Shown in pieces: positions 21,311-31,868 of a DNA stretch of 64,000 nt (the first letter of the stretch is position 1; each line of letters starts with the position of its first letter). The position numbers were made by a program, and so were the translations under genes. The notes below the pieces were generated by a model. The model was not told the DNA's origin. It saw only the letters and a program-made list of their open reading frames with translations, and searched no databases. Location of the stretch: the NCBI GenBank assembly GCA_964017195.1, contig OZ024896.1, positions 29,660,430 to 29,724,429 of the forward strand, in the 5' to 3' direction. The DNA is from Siderastrea radians. Its lineage: Eukaryota > Cnidaria > Anthozoa > Scleractinia > Rhizangiidae.

Positions 21311-24300
21311 GCAATACAACAACAACAACACTTGCGCTTTATTTGCATGACCATAAAACATTACAGTATTGCAAAAGCATAAGATAATATATAATAACAA
21401 TAATTACAATAAAAAGTCATTAAACAAAACTAATCAAATAATCACTGATCAAGAATTTGACAATAATTTGTCTCTCATTTCAAAACAGGACGATATAAAT
21501 TGCACTAATTGCATATTAATATAATAGTCAGTGGAGTTCATTAATTGCACAATCAAGGTTGAAATTGATAGCTGCTTGGGATTCGAAATTACATGATCTA
21601 TTTTACTGAAAAAGTTGTCTCTAAGTGATGAATATCTTGGACAATGAAATAGAAAATGGGTTTCATCTTCAACATTATGCCCACAAATAGTGCATAGTCT
21701 GTCACTTCTGGGGACATTGTTATATCTTCCTGTTTCAATCAGGAGTTTGTGATTACTTATTCTTAGTTTCACAAGCGTTTTTCGATTGGGATTTTTTCTA
21801 GTCAAATGTAAATAAGGCGAAGGTGTATAACTGTCTTTAATAGTATTATAAAATTCTAGTTTTTGAGAATTACAAAGAGAATGTTTCCAATAAGCGATAT
21901 ATTTCTTTTTCATTTGATCTACAAGGTACGTTATCTTAGTGTCATCTAAAGTGTCATGATTAAAGTTAATGGGAATGTCATAATAATTGAGCATATTTAT
22001 AACACTGGAATAGAAACTATTTTTACCATTACAGTGCAAATCTATTGACATTATCAGTGATTGCATGACGAAGGAGTTTTGATCTTTATTTTGAAGATAA
22101 CTTATGTACTTAAGAATTCGTTTATTTATATCAAAGGTTAAAGGGAAGCGACCCATTTCAGCCCGGCATGCAATATTAGATGCCTTGTTATTAACTTGTA
22201 AGTAGCGTTTGCAAAATTGTAAGTGACTTTTTTCAATTGGTGAAGTGTCCCAAGACTTGAAATCTGATTTAGCAAAGACACCCCAGGCTTCGCTATTATA
22301 AGTCAAAATGGGTGAAATCATCGTGTCGAAAATTTTGCAAGTAAGAGAGGGTTTTAAACGGCTTAAGTCAACGTGCCGTCTTAAAGCAAAGAGAGCATGA
22401 AGAGCCTTTTCTCTCAAGTGATCCAACGACAGTGTGAAATTTCCAGATGAAGAAATTCGCGTTCCTAGATAAGTATAATTCTGAACAGTGTCAATCTTTT
22501 CTTTGTCAATATAAAAGTTACATTCATATTTTTTCGCGCGTTTTTGAAAAACCATTAAATTAGTTTTCTTAGGATTAATCTGTAACATCCACGATGTACA
22601 GTACTGGGCTAATGCATTGAGACAATTTTGCAGCCCTGTTTTTGATCGTGATAGTATAATCAAGTCATCTGCATACAAAAGAGAGTTTAATTTGGTTCCA
22701 TTGGGTAAAACAAATGGATCAGATAGAATATTGTCGAAAGAGAAAGGTAAGTCATTAATGTATAGGTTAAACAGAAGTGGACTCAGAATGCAGCCTTGGC
22801 GTACACCTCTTGCATATTGAAAAGGTCGCGTTTGGTTATTGCCAATCCTTATAGAACCGGTAGAATTGTAGTAGAGGCTTTTGATTAGGTTATAAAAATT
22901 TCCTCCAACATTATTTTGCAGCAGTTTATAAAGGAGTCCATCGTGCCATACCGAGTAGAAAGCTTTCCTGAAATCGACAAAACAGGCGTATACCTTTTCA
23001 TGGTGACAATTAACGTACTTATCTATCAATGTTCGCAAAGTAAGAACATGGTCTGCAGTTCGGTTATTCGGTAAAAAACCGATTTGAGATTTGTGAAGGA
23101 TGTTCAACGAGTTGACATGTTCTAGAAGTCTTTGATTTAAAATCGAACAAAATAATTTTCCTAGACAGCTAGAAACGCAAATTCCTCGGTAATTTGAGGG
23201 GTCATTTCTTCCACCAGACTTGAATATTGGTGTAATGAGCCCACCACACCACATTTGAGGCATTGATCCCAAATCAAGAATATTGTTGAAAAGTTTCTGA
23301 TAAACGAGTATCATTTCATTTAAACTAGTTTTAATCATTTCGTTTCGTATTTTGTCTGAATAGGGTGATTTGTTATTCTTTAATTTTTTTACTGCTGTAC
23401 GTATTTCGGCTTCTGTGATGAAGAAGTCCAATGGATGCGATTGCATTTTGTTGTCTTCTTGTTTTCGTAACTCATAGATAAGGTTTTGTTGATCGGAGTT
23501 AAGAGGGTCATTTGAATGAAGAGACTGGAAATGTTTCATCCAATTTTCTTCTGAAATCAGTGGAGTATGTTTTAATTTCACTGAGTCATCAATTGATTTC
23601 AGACAATTCCAAAAGTGTTTCTTGTCTGAATCGAGGGCGGTTTCCTCTAGCTCAGAAATCTTGTTATTGTAGTATTCATTTCTTTTATTATTTAGAAGGT
23701 TCTTATACTGTTTTAAGACAGTATGATATTCTTCACGGAGAATAACGTTTAAGGGATCTCTGTGTTTTTGATTTGCTAATTTTCTTAATTCATGTCTTTT
23801 CAAGCGACATTCTTTATCAAACCATTTTTTGCTTGAAGATAATTGGGCGCGTTTATGTTTTTTTATAGTTTTTATCTTTAAGCAGCGTTTTGCAGTTGCG
23901 ATGAAAATGTTTTCTACTTTTTGAAGGGAGATGTTAACATTTGCGATTGATTCGTTGTCGTTTAGAAACTCTCGGATTAACGTTTGGGTACTTGGAGACC
24001 GTAGTGCCTCTTTGAATTTTTGTGTGGAGTCATGCTCCCAGCAGAACTGTTTCGGTAAACTCGTCAAAGTATCATTTGCAGGTATTGCATCCCGATTAGA
24101 AATATTCGTGTTAATATTCAGCCAAGTCACTATTGGGCTATGATCTGATAAACAGGATGGCTCTTTAACAATAAAATTTGCTACATGTTGAAATAAATCT
24201 TGATCACATATTGAATAATCGACGACACTTGTTCCGTTTCTACCATGAAACATACATATATCTCGATCTGCACGGTACGGTCCGTAATCCATCATTAATG
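21311..24300 (-). mobile_element. Non-LTR retrotransposon, 5'-truncated, inserted in the Polinton
   Basis: The 3' end is a (GTT)n-type tail (CAATACAACAACAACAACAC on the + strand at 21311-21331), as in RTE/CR1-like elements that lack poly(A). The 5' end falls within the endonuclease domain near 24296. The single long ORF is open, unlike most Polinton ORFs around it, so it looks like a younger insertion. No clear target duplication was seen. Confidence 0.85.
21449..24295 (-). CDS. LINE ORF2: endonuclease C-terminus, reverse transcriptase, zinc knuckle
   Basis: 948 uninterrupted codons. Residues 1-60 are the end of an APE-type endonuclease (RADRDICMFHGRNGTS; SDHSPI at 50-55). A long linker precedes the RT: NNKSPYSDKIRNEMIK, YRGICVSSCLGKLF, FVDFRKAFYSVWH, GVRQGCILSPLLFNLYIND and catalytic YADD (coded near 22663-22674). 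The tail has CTICGHNVEDETHFLFHC. In the FRKAFYSVWH block the usual Asp is Tyr (AFYS for AFDS), which could weaken activity. The clade is probably RTE-X/Jockey-like; I cannot settle it by eye. The first half of the endonuclease is missing, so it cannot retrotranspose alone. Confidence 0.88.
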   Translation of the reverse strand: MMDYGPYRADRDICMFHGRNGTSVVDYSICDQDLFQHVANFIVKEPSCLSDHSPIVTWLNINTNISNRDAIPANDTLTSLPKQFCWEHDSTQKFKEALRSPSTQTLIREFLNDNESIANVNISLQKVENIFIATAKRCLKIKTIKKHKRAQLSSSKKWFDKECRLKRHELRKLANQKHRDPLNVILREEYHTVLKQYKNLLNNKRNEYYNNKISELEETALDSDKKHFWNCLKSIDDSVKLKHTPLISEENWMKHFQSLHSNDPLNSDQQNLIYELRKQEDNKMQSHPLDFFITEAEIRTAVKKLKNNKSPYSDKIRNEMIKTSLNEMILVYQKLFNNILDLGSMPQMWCGGLITPIFKSGGRNDPSNYRGICVSSCLGKLFCSILNQRLLEHVNSLNILHKSQIGFLPNNRTADHVLTLRTLIDKYVNCHHEKVYACFVDFRKAFYSVWHDGLLYKLLQNNVGGNFYNLIKSLYYNSTGSIRIGNNQTRPFQYARGVRQGCILSPLLFNLYINDLPFSFDNILSDPFVLPNGTKLNSLLYADDLIILSRSKTGLQNCLNALAQYCTSWMLQINPKKTNLMVFQKRAKKYECNFYIDKEKIDTVQNYTYLGTRISSSGNFTLSLDHLREKALHALFALRRHVDLSRLKPSLTCKIFDTMISPILTYNSEAWGVFAKSDFKSWDTSPIEKSHLQFCKRYLQVNNKASNIACRAEMGRFPLTFDINKRILKYISYLQNKDQNSFVMQSLIMSIDLHCNGKNSFYSSVINMLNYYDIPINFNHDTLDDTKITYLVDQMKKKYIAYWKHSLCNSQKLEFYNTIKDSYTPSPYLHLTRKNPNRKTLVKLRISNHKLLIETGRYNNVPRSDRLCTICGHNVEDETHFLFHCPRYSSLRDNFFSKIDHVISNPKQLSISTLIVQLMNSTDYYINMQLVQFISSCFEMRDKLLSNS

Positions 24301-24401
24301 AAAATTGGTCATCTAATTGTTTATGGTGTTAAAGAAACAATTTCAAACGTTGATCCAAGTGTTTATGACACTGTTTTTTGGTTGAAAATGGAAAAATGGT
24401 A

Positions 24402-24542
24402 ATGCAAACAGATTTAATTTTAAACAAACATAATGTGAGTGGTTCCATTCATTATATACATGGGTATTTAAATACGAAAAATGGATACGCATTTTTATTA
24501 AATGGTTTTGATAACTATTCTTTTCAAATGATGTTCAAATAA
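24402..24542 (+). CDS. 46-codon ORF in an overlapping small-gene chain
   Basis: Starts MQTDLILNKHNVSGSIHYIH; its ATG overlaps the preceding stop (TAATG) and its stop overlaps the next start (TAATGA). A near-identical copy at 32354 onward has a T-to-A change creating an early stop. The chained stop/start arrangement supports translation as a tight viral-type gene cluster. No family recognised. Confidence 0.45.
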   Translation: MQTDLILNKHNVSGSIHYIHGYLNTKNGYAFLLNGFDNYSFQMMFK

Positions 24543-24730
24543 TGAATATAACACTTTTCTATCTCAAACGCAAAAGTAAATATCCACTTGTTCATTTAAA
24601 AATTAAAAAACACACTCAAAATTTTAATAATTCAATACAATTGTTCTTTTCAAATCATGACAAGACGCAAGTGGGTCTGAACTGGAAGTACCCGATTTCC
24701 GAATTAATTAAGTTGCGGTTTACTCGGTAA
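24542..24730 (+). CDS. 62-codon Polinton ORF, function unknown
   Basis: Starts MNITLFYLKRKSKYPLVHLK; a basic N-terminal half is followed by FSNHDKTQVGLNWKYPISEL. It overlaps the previous ORF's stop. After its own stop the sequence changes character and Polinton genes cease until 30846. The first third is also present in the duplicate at 32500-32584. Confidence 0.45.
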   Translation: MNITLFYLKRKSKYPLVHLKIKKHTQNFNNSIQLFFSNHDKTQVGLNWKYPISELIKLRFTR

Positions 24731-25080
24731 TTAAATTTCTATCAACAAAGCGAGGTAAATGGGGATCAAATAGGATACATGTCAGGCTCAAATTAAGGCT
24801 TGACGAGTGACGAATTTCGTGAATCACATGCTTAGGTCATTTGAGAATACGGTCTCTTCGAGGTTAAAATGGAACTGCCGGTCGATGGCTCCGAGGAAAG
24901 TGCTGTTCGTCCACTTCTCGGATAAAATCCAGGAATTTTTAGATTGTAACAAACAGAAAGAAGTTCCCCGCCCGCTTTCCGGATGATATTATAACAACAA
25001 CAACAATTTATTTCGATATTCCCACATGGGAAGCAAAGTGAAGCGCGCAAAGTGCGCCGTACCAAGGAAAGTACGAAATC

Positions 25081-27330
25081 GTGCCTTCTTCGTTTGGTTT
25101 GTTTGCGATATTTCTTCGCCAGGCACCGAATTTGCGGTTATTTCAAGAAGAGACGTTTGGAAGGTTTTCAGCCTTGGCGGTTGAAGCTGTCGGCTTGCAC
25201 TCACATGGCCGTGAATTCGATCCCTGCAATTGCCGATTGGTGACGCCACTGCCATCTTCTATTGTATTTTCTTGCTGATCTCACCAAGCAGCTCCACAAA
25301 AAAGGTAAGCCCTAGCTTTGAGTCAGTGTTGTGTTCTCTACAATCAATTCTGACTTGCCGTCTTATGTAATCACAACACAAAATGAAAGGAATTTGGAAA
25401 AAAAATTCTAGATGTTGTGTTTTTGAAAGTGATTTGCGATCGTTTTATTAGGTAGCGTCTTTTGTAGCAAAACTGTTCTTTGATACGATCCTTGCGTTGC
25501 AAGGAATAAAAAATAATGAGTTGTTCATCGACCGGCGCTTTTGCGCCATTGTCACACAGTAGGCTTTGTGAGAACCGAAACACTTTGAACAGCGGTTTTC
25601 CAATGAGAATTCAAAATGGCGTACATTGCCCAAAACAAGAAAATTACTACTGGGAGATTTTATTTTGGCGTTAAATTTCCGCTATTTAAAGGCCGAGACA
25701 GACCTCAATGAAAGGTAATTGAATGGCGAAGACGTAGAAATATAATTGTTGATGAAATATGTCCAGCTTATTCTGACCGTGCTGAAATTGGGAGCCTGAA
25801 AGTTCAACCTCAATTCTCAATTACAACCTTTCCTGAGGAGTTAATACTTAGTGTACTCCTGGGCGTTTCCAATTTCTTTCCCATTTAGAAAGAAACGATA
25901 TATTTGCTGTGTGGAAACGATTTCTGTAATCTTATTTTATTTTATTTTTTAACTTATAATTTTTTTTGGAAGAAAGATCCAAGATTGCTGTTGTCTAGGA
26001 GATTTTGTGACCGAAACAATAGACTGGGTGATTTAATTTTTAAATTTTTGGGTATCCAGGAGTCTAATTAGTGTAGAACTATTTGACACTGTCTCAGGTA
26101 TTTATTAACATATGATGAGTTTTCTTCCTTGAAAATGATATCAAGATGATATCGAAAAGTTGTATAATTTCCAATTCACTTATTTTTATCTAGGGGTCTC
26201 CCAGATACATGTAGAGTTGACATGCATGCCTACATCTGCAGTTTTGGTTGTTGTAGTCATGAATTCTTTTAGATAAAATTGGTCTTTTTGGTCGTAATGG
26301 GATTCTTGAACATGTCTTTTTTTCAAGCAATTTTTATTCTTTCTTCTCATTATCATGTTTTTTATCCTGCTGAATATAACATTTTCCTCCTGTTTAGGTT
26401 TATAGCTACTTGATCATTTGACTTACATAACATCTAGCTATAGTAACACAAGAAACAGCAAAGAACTAAGCCCCTGAAAAGTTAACATTGGTGTTCATAT
26501 TAGACCTCACCTGAGAGTTTGATTACAGCTGTAAGAGAGGTTTATTAAGAACTGTTAAAATAAAAATGTTACTTTTTTCCTCTAGGTCAACTGGAATTTA
26601 AGATTATTTGGAGTTTTTACTCAATGAGGAACTTAATAATATCCAACTTTGTGCATTGTATATGTAACTGCAAAATACTCAAACAACTTCTGGATTCTAC
26701 TGGGGTGGCTGCCTACAAAGCTGATTCACCACAAGATGCAAACGATGCACTGAGAAGTTAAGGCCCAGTTAACCTTGGCGTCAGTCTAACTGTGCAAGAG
26801 AAGGAAGGACATCAAACAGCAGATGCAAAACACAGTATCTGTGTGAACTCAATGTCAGGTGTGTAAAACTGATAATGTTTATGTTTTTTTTTTTTTACAA
26901 ATAATTAACATGACACTGCCTTTTCAGGATTTGTTTTATTGTCTGTACCATTTTTGGGACATAAGCTTAAGCCTGCAAGAGTAGATTTAAGGCCTAAGGC
27001 ACATTGTTGGCGAAGTTGCCAGCCAAATGAGTTTACCATCATAGACAAAGTTTGCTAAAATCCCATCACTGAATTGTGGTTTTCAGTGTCACCATTTTAG
27101 ACCAATTAAGAAATATCAAGTCAAAATGTTCTGCATGTAATTCATACCTTCCATTATGGTGATACTTTATCACTGATAGTAACTTAATATATATCATTGC
27201 TTAATGCATGCACTCTCATTTTTCAGGTCCCATGGAAAGAAACCTTAGGAAATTAAAAAAAGATACCATGGAACATGCTCTACCAATTAAATATATGAAG
27301 AATGCCTACTGAGATTTGAATCCTGCCAAG
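25081..27330 (+). ncRNA. Possible spliced non-coding transcript (three exon-like blocks)
   Basis: Donor CAAAAAAG|GTAAGC after 25304; acceptor TTTTTTCCTCTAG before 26586; donor AATGTCAG|GTGTGT after 26858; acceptor CTCATTTTTCAG before 27227. The block between (26586-26858) and its neighbours have no long ORF, so a non-coding RNA or decayed gene is more likely than a protein. The 5' block 25020-25304 is GC-richer, as first exons often are. This rests on splice-site consensus alone. Confidence 0.3.
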
Positions 27331-27424
27331 AATATGACTCACGCACTACATTTTGCCTTAGGGGTGTTGATGTAATGCCAGAGTGTACTGTATTTTGCCT
27401 TACTTTAACAGTCCCTTCCAACTT

Positions 27425-28738
27425 GAAAACTACAGTTAGTAATTAAAGTGAACATTAGTGTCCCTGAGATAGGTCACCTGTCGACAACTGTTACCTTAAC
27501 AATCCATTAAACTATTTTAAGTCTCAGTTACTAATAAGGGGAACAGTAGCATCCAGATGTATCGTCGGAGTGTGCGACTGTTACCTTTAACAATTCCATT
27601 CTATTTTAAGTTTCAGTTACTAATGAGGGGAACAGTAGCGTCCAGATGTATCGTCGGAGTGTGCAACTGTTACCTTTAACAATTCTTTTCTATTTTAAGT
27701 CTCAGTTACTAATGAGGGGAACAGTAGCATCCAGATGTATCGTCGGAGTGTGCAACTGTTACCTTTAACAATTCCTTTCTATTTTAAGGCTGAGTTACTA
27801 ACAAGGGGAACAGTAGCACCCAGATGTATCGTCGGAGTGTGCAACTGTTACCTTTAACAATTCTTTTCTATTTTAAGTCTCAGTTACCAATAAAGGGAAC
27901 AGTAGCATCCAGATGTATCGTCGGAGTGTGCAACTGTCACCTTTAAAAATTCCTTTCTATTTTAAGTCTCAGTTACTAAGGAGGGGAACAGTAGCATCCA
28001 AATGTATTGTCAGAGTGTGCGACTGTTGCCTTTAACGATGCCTTTCTATTTTAAGTCTCAGTTACTAATGAGGGGAACAGTAGCATCCAGATGTATCGTC
28101 GGAGTGTGCGACTGTTGCCTTTAACAATCCCTTTCTATTTGAAGTCTTATTTACTAATGAGGGGAACAGTGGCATCCAGATGTATCGTCGGAGTGTGCGA
28201 TTGTTGCCTTTAACAATTCCTTTCTATTTTAAGTCTCAGTTACTAATGAGGGGAACAGTAGCATCCAGATGTATCGTCGGAGTGTGCGGCTGTTGCCTTT
28301 AACAATCCCTTTCTATTTGAAGTCTTATTTACTAATGACGGGAACAGTGGCATCCAGATGTATCGTCGGAGTGTGCGATTGTTGCCTTTAACAATTCCTT
28401 TCTATTTTAAATCTCAGTTACTAATGAGGGGAACAGTAGCATCCAGATGTATCGTCGGAGTGTGCGGCTGTTACCTTTAACAATCCCTTTCTATTTTAAG
28501 TCTCAGTTACTAATGAGGGGAACAGTAGCATCCAGATGTATCGTCGGAGTGTGCGGCTGTTACCTTTAACAATCCCTATCTATTTTAAGTCTCAGTTACT
28601 AATGAGGGGAACAGTAGCATTCAGATGTATCGTCGGTGTGTGTGACTGTTACCTTAAACAATCCCTTTCAATTAAAAGTTAGCTACTAATGAGGGGAGCA
28701 GTAGCATCCAAATCTGTCATCACAGTGTGTGGCTGTTG
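27425..28738 (+). repeat. 89-bp satellite, about 14-15 copies
   Basis: The word CAGATGTATCGTCGGAGTG recurs at 27554, 27643, 27732, 27821, 27910 and so on, exactly 89 bases apart. Outer copies (27425-27540, 28650-28738) are more diverged, inner ones nearly identical. At 28140 and 28318 a variant pair (GAAGTCTTATTTACTAATGA with AACAGTGGCATCC) recurs with a 178-bp spacing, so a higher-order two-unit duplication has spread. No CRISPR-like spacer pattern. Confidence 0.92.
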
Positions 28739-29749
28739 CCTTCTGCCTGGCAGTATCAAACAATGAAAACCAAATATAGTCAATATAATCAATAATAATC
28801 AATTCCAATTAATTGACTGGTTATGGAAATCAATACAATTCAAAGCTTAAAAGTTGAGTGACTATTGATTGTTATTGACTATCTTTGATTAATATTGATT
28901 TTGATTGGAATTAACTCTCGGTTCATATTTGCACACAGCATGTTAATAATTTATTGGCAAATGATAATAAAGTTTATTTGTTCTAAACATAGTTTTTAGG
29001 TTTAGCATTCCTTATATCACTATTTACAAAGAACATGCTAGTTAAAAAATGATGTCATTTCATGACCTGTTCCTATAAATCCTATTCCTGGATCTGTACT
29101 TATGCTAGTGTAGGTCTAGAGAATTGGGGCAAACAATGATATGTACAGTTGAGTGAGGAAAGATTAAAAATAAATTGTTACTAGCTGTAGCAGGTATTTT
29201 AAGGTTTGCATTTTTGTTGTGTTATGTTATATTTTGTTTTATTATTATTTTTTTGCCGGGGGGGGTGGGGGGGGCACGTCACTTTCCCATGTGTCACAAT
29301 TATTAGAAGTCCCTGGATGTTTTTCCATAACGGTGATAACAATAACAGTTTGTTAAACTGCAGTTTAGTCCATTCGGTACAATTTTAAATTGCCATATAC
29401 TATAATATTTGAGTTCAACATTGTGGTAGAACAAGGTTGAAATGCTGCAGATTTAATACCAGTTTTAATACTGTGACTTCGGCATCATGCACGAGGCCAG
29501 AGTGATGGTGAAGGAAAGAGAACCGTCAAACTCCCGAATTGGACAAATGCCAAAGGCAAGCTCGTAAAGTGACACTTCTTCGTTGGGACGTTATTCTTAG
29601 GCGACTTTTAGATGTTCCTGTTAAGCGCCCGGAAACCACTGCTTTTCTTGGGCAATCGAATTAAGTGCTGTGAAATGAAACTTGCAACCAGTAGCATGGC
29701 CAACAATTAGAACGCTGAGGATGAAATCACGATGTCAGCAAGGGGAAAC

Positions 29750-29958
29750 CGGTCGTTTCGCCTACGATATATTTTGTTTTTGTTTTTGTCTGCTAACGTT
29801 TTAAATGCCGACAGTAAATGAATTATATACTATTTTTCGTTCTTAAAGCGTGTTACCCTAGGAAAAGAAAAAGCAATATATTTAATTTCTCGTTCTCTAA
29901 GCGCGTCAAAGGTTAACCAACTGGCCTTGGGCGAAAAGACTCTTAGGCGAAACGACCG
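29750..29958. repeat. 15-bp inverted repeat CGGTCGTTTCGCCTA around 180 bp
   Basis: CGGTCGTTTCGCCTA at 29750-29764 and its inverse TAGGCGAAACGACCG at 29944-29958. It looks like the ends of a small foldback element. A TAGCCTGCGCGCAGACGT word right after it resembles the hairpin end at 33441. Confidence 0.55.
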
Positions 29959-30061
29959 CTAGCCTGCGCGCAGACGTCTGGGAGACTAAACGACCGCAAG
30001 CGTAGGAAGCAATAGTTTGCTCAGTCGGCAAAGCGAATGGCCTGTTCAGAGGACAGATTAT

Positions 30062-30159
30062 TAGACTGCGAGCAGTCTCTCTTTTGCTCTAAAATCCGTG
30101 CAGAATGAAGCGCAAATAGCGAACGCGAGCGAGCACGATTTGAGACTGCTTGCAGTCTA
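30062..30159. mobile_element. 98-bp TAGACTGC foldback element with 9-bp target duplication
   Basis: The ends are TAGACTGCGAGCAGTCTC and the inverse of TAGACTGCAAGCAGTCTC. The flanks are the exact 9-mer ACAGATTAT at 30053-30061 and 30160-30168. Same family as 7902-8110, a MULE-type non-autonomous element. Confidence 0.85.
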
Positions 30160-30615
30160 ACAGATTATGTGAACGAAAGTTTTATCTTTTTTGTTACTGT
30201 TACTGTTTCTTTCTTTCGTAGAGAAAGCGTATCGAGTTTCTGTGAATAATTCTCGCGATTTTGTAAAAAACGGGAGAAAGACCATGTTGTATTTATAGAT
30301 TCTCTTCAAGTATTTCTCTCAGAACGTCCGATCGCATACCAACAAATGACCTCTCCGGAGAAAGGAGAGGCGGTAAAACCGCTCGCGAGCGCTACGATCC
30401 TGTAGAGAAATAAGAGGCTATTCATGGCCTATTATCTTATTGTTTGTTAACAGCCACAAAAATAAATTTCCCGTTGCGATCAACTTGCAAAAAGGTCTGT
30501 GATATTTATTCAACAACTGTGTGTTTCCGGTAACAGAAAAGCTTTGTTGACAGCGAAAGCGGCGGATTTTAACACCTATTGCTTTCGCGGCGCCTTGATC
30601 AAAATTCAAATATGA

Positions 30616-30648
30616 AAGGAATGCGGGGTCCACAACCCCGCATTCCTT
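30616..30648. other. Perfect 14-bp hairpin AAGGAATGCGGGGT
   Basis: AAGGAATGCGGGGT, loop CCACA, then the exact inverse. It lies about 200 bases before the first rightward Polinton ORF after the foreign segment. Possible structured RNA or foldback end; function unknown. Confidence 0.6.
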
Positions 30649-30845
30649 AATGTACTTCCAGTTAGACCCCGTAGCGTCTCGTCATGATGCAACTCGAACA
30701 CAAAAAATAAATATTAATTTAGACCTGTCGTTTAGTTATATAATTGTGGAAATGAGTACCTTGTTTCCACCAGGAGAAGAATTCTTACTATTAATGGAAT
30801 ATAGAATACCATGAAATTTTTCATATATATATATATATATATAAC

Positions 30846-31334
30846 ATGATGCGGGATATTTTCGAATTCAATCATATAGATCAAACACTTTCTAAAGAAA
30901 AAATTGAAATTCTAAAAAATTTATATGCGTATTACCACAAGAAACATTTTGGATATGAAAAGCTGTACCGCGGTTTTCGAAGAAAAAATTTTGTTTGTAA
31001 TCTTTCTGCTAGCAAATTAATTATCAGCGCCGCAGTGGCCGGGGGAATAACCCTGAACCCTGCTGTCATTGCGACTTTAACTGGGGTAGGTCTTATTTTA
31101 AAAGCAGTGGCTAGCCTTAAGAAATACGATGAGAAGACAGAACAAGCAAATTTTGCCCGGATCGAATACCAAAAAGTCCTTGATGAGATTCGTTTTTACC
31201 TCAGAGACGAAAATTTCGACGAAAAGGTCTTTCTTGATGGATTGAAAATGATAGATAATTTCGTCACTGATCAATGTATGGAAATACCAACATTTATTTG
31301 TAAAAAATATGAAGAAACCTTCACTTCGTTGTAA
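30846..31334 (+). CDS. Polinton-associated protein with a long hydrophobic helix
   Basis: Intact 162 codons starting MMRDIFEFNHI just after an (AT)n run (30820-30842). A basic patch (YRGFRRKNFVCN) precedes a hydrophobic segment of about 33 residues (LIISAAVAGGITLNPAVIA... to ILKAVA, about 59-92), Gly-rich and probably membrane-inserting. A charged helical tail follows (FARIEYQKVLDEIRFYLRDENFDEKVF). Proteins of this layout (GG-type hydrophobic helix with an NP dipeptide, then YEKVL-like helix) recur near Polinton genes in cnidarians as I recall. Role unknown; membrane interaction is inferred. Confidence 0.7.
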   Translation: MMRDIFEFNHIDQTLSKEKIEILKNLYAYYHKKHFGYEKLYRGFRRKNFVCNLSASKLIISAAVAGGITLNPAVIATLTGVGLILKAVASLKKYDEKTEQANFARIEYQKVLDEIRFYLRDENFDEKVFLDGLKMIDNFVTDQCMEIPTFICKKYEETFTSL

Positions 31335-31868
31335 AATCTTCGAAGAATAATATACGCAGAAAAAAAATTGCAACTTTGCAAGCTATTTGTCATTTGGCTT
31401 TTTTTGAACTTCTTTCACCGCCCGAAATTAAACAAATACGATTCATTACTAGTGAGTGTGTTTCAAAAATATTGTTACCAACTCGTGACAAAGATGCCTA
31501 CCCTATTTCAGGACAAGATGTGGTTCCATAATACAATTTTTTCCTCATGAAGTTAAAAAAATGAAACCTTTTTTCTTATTTAAAAATGTAAAAAAAAGTG
31601 TGTGCGAGTCAACCGCCATGTTTTTTACGGCTCGTCAAAGGTCTGGGAAAGAGAAATATAGACTTCCAGTCTCTTTCTGAGTAAAAGTCACGCAACGGTT
31701 CCGCTTCACAGAATTTCACCTCGAGCAGAAAAGTACACCCTATTAAACAAATGTATATTCAATGTATCTTACCATGGATGTCTGTACAGATCAACAACGA
31801 TCTCACAAGACTGGCCAACAGAGGAAAGCTTTCAAAGAAAAGAAATTTAAAAACGGCGGAATATTTCA
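31335..31868. other. Intervening sequence, no convincing gene
   Basis: Only very short reading frames. An ATG at 31772 (MDVCTDQQRSHKTGQQ) leads toward the next ORF but in a different frame, so the N-terminus of that gene may be frameshifted here. Confidence 0.4.

Larger units (their letters stand above)
20970..24402 (+). pseudogene. Small Polinton protein split by a LINE insertion
   Basis: The ATG at 20970 overlaps the ATPase stop. Frame 1 (MENNDESSSENNIEVLGIRD..., SVTPQATTISISNHTTK, FHRWGSSPPQ) is open up to the LINE tail at about 21311 and then runs into element sequence. On the far side of the LINE, the + strand from about 24296 reads MKIGHLIVYGVKET and VYDTVFWLKMEKW and stops at 24400-24402. 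I infer these are two parts of one gene because both lie on the + strand at the two edges of the insertion. The Thr/Ser-rich beta-type pattern (ISISNHTTKTF) could suit a virion surface protein, but that is speculation. Confidence 0.5.
24731..30840. other. 6-kb segment without Polinton genes inside the element
   Basis: No Polinton-like ORF is found from 24731 to 30840. The segment contains exon-like blocks with consensus splice sites, an 89-bp satellite, a 9-bp-duplication foldback element, further inverted repeats, a G-run at 29260 and a perfect 14-bp hairpin near the right edge. It is either a foreign insertion or captured host DNA. No matching boundary repeats were found at the two edges. 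Confidence 0.6.

Noticed and set aside
27425..28738. CRISPR-like regular array
   Set aside because: The whole 89-bp unit is conserved with no variable spacers; it is a satellite in animal DNA.
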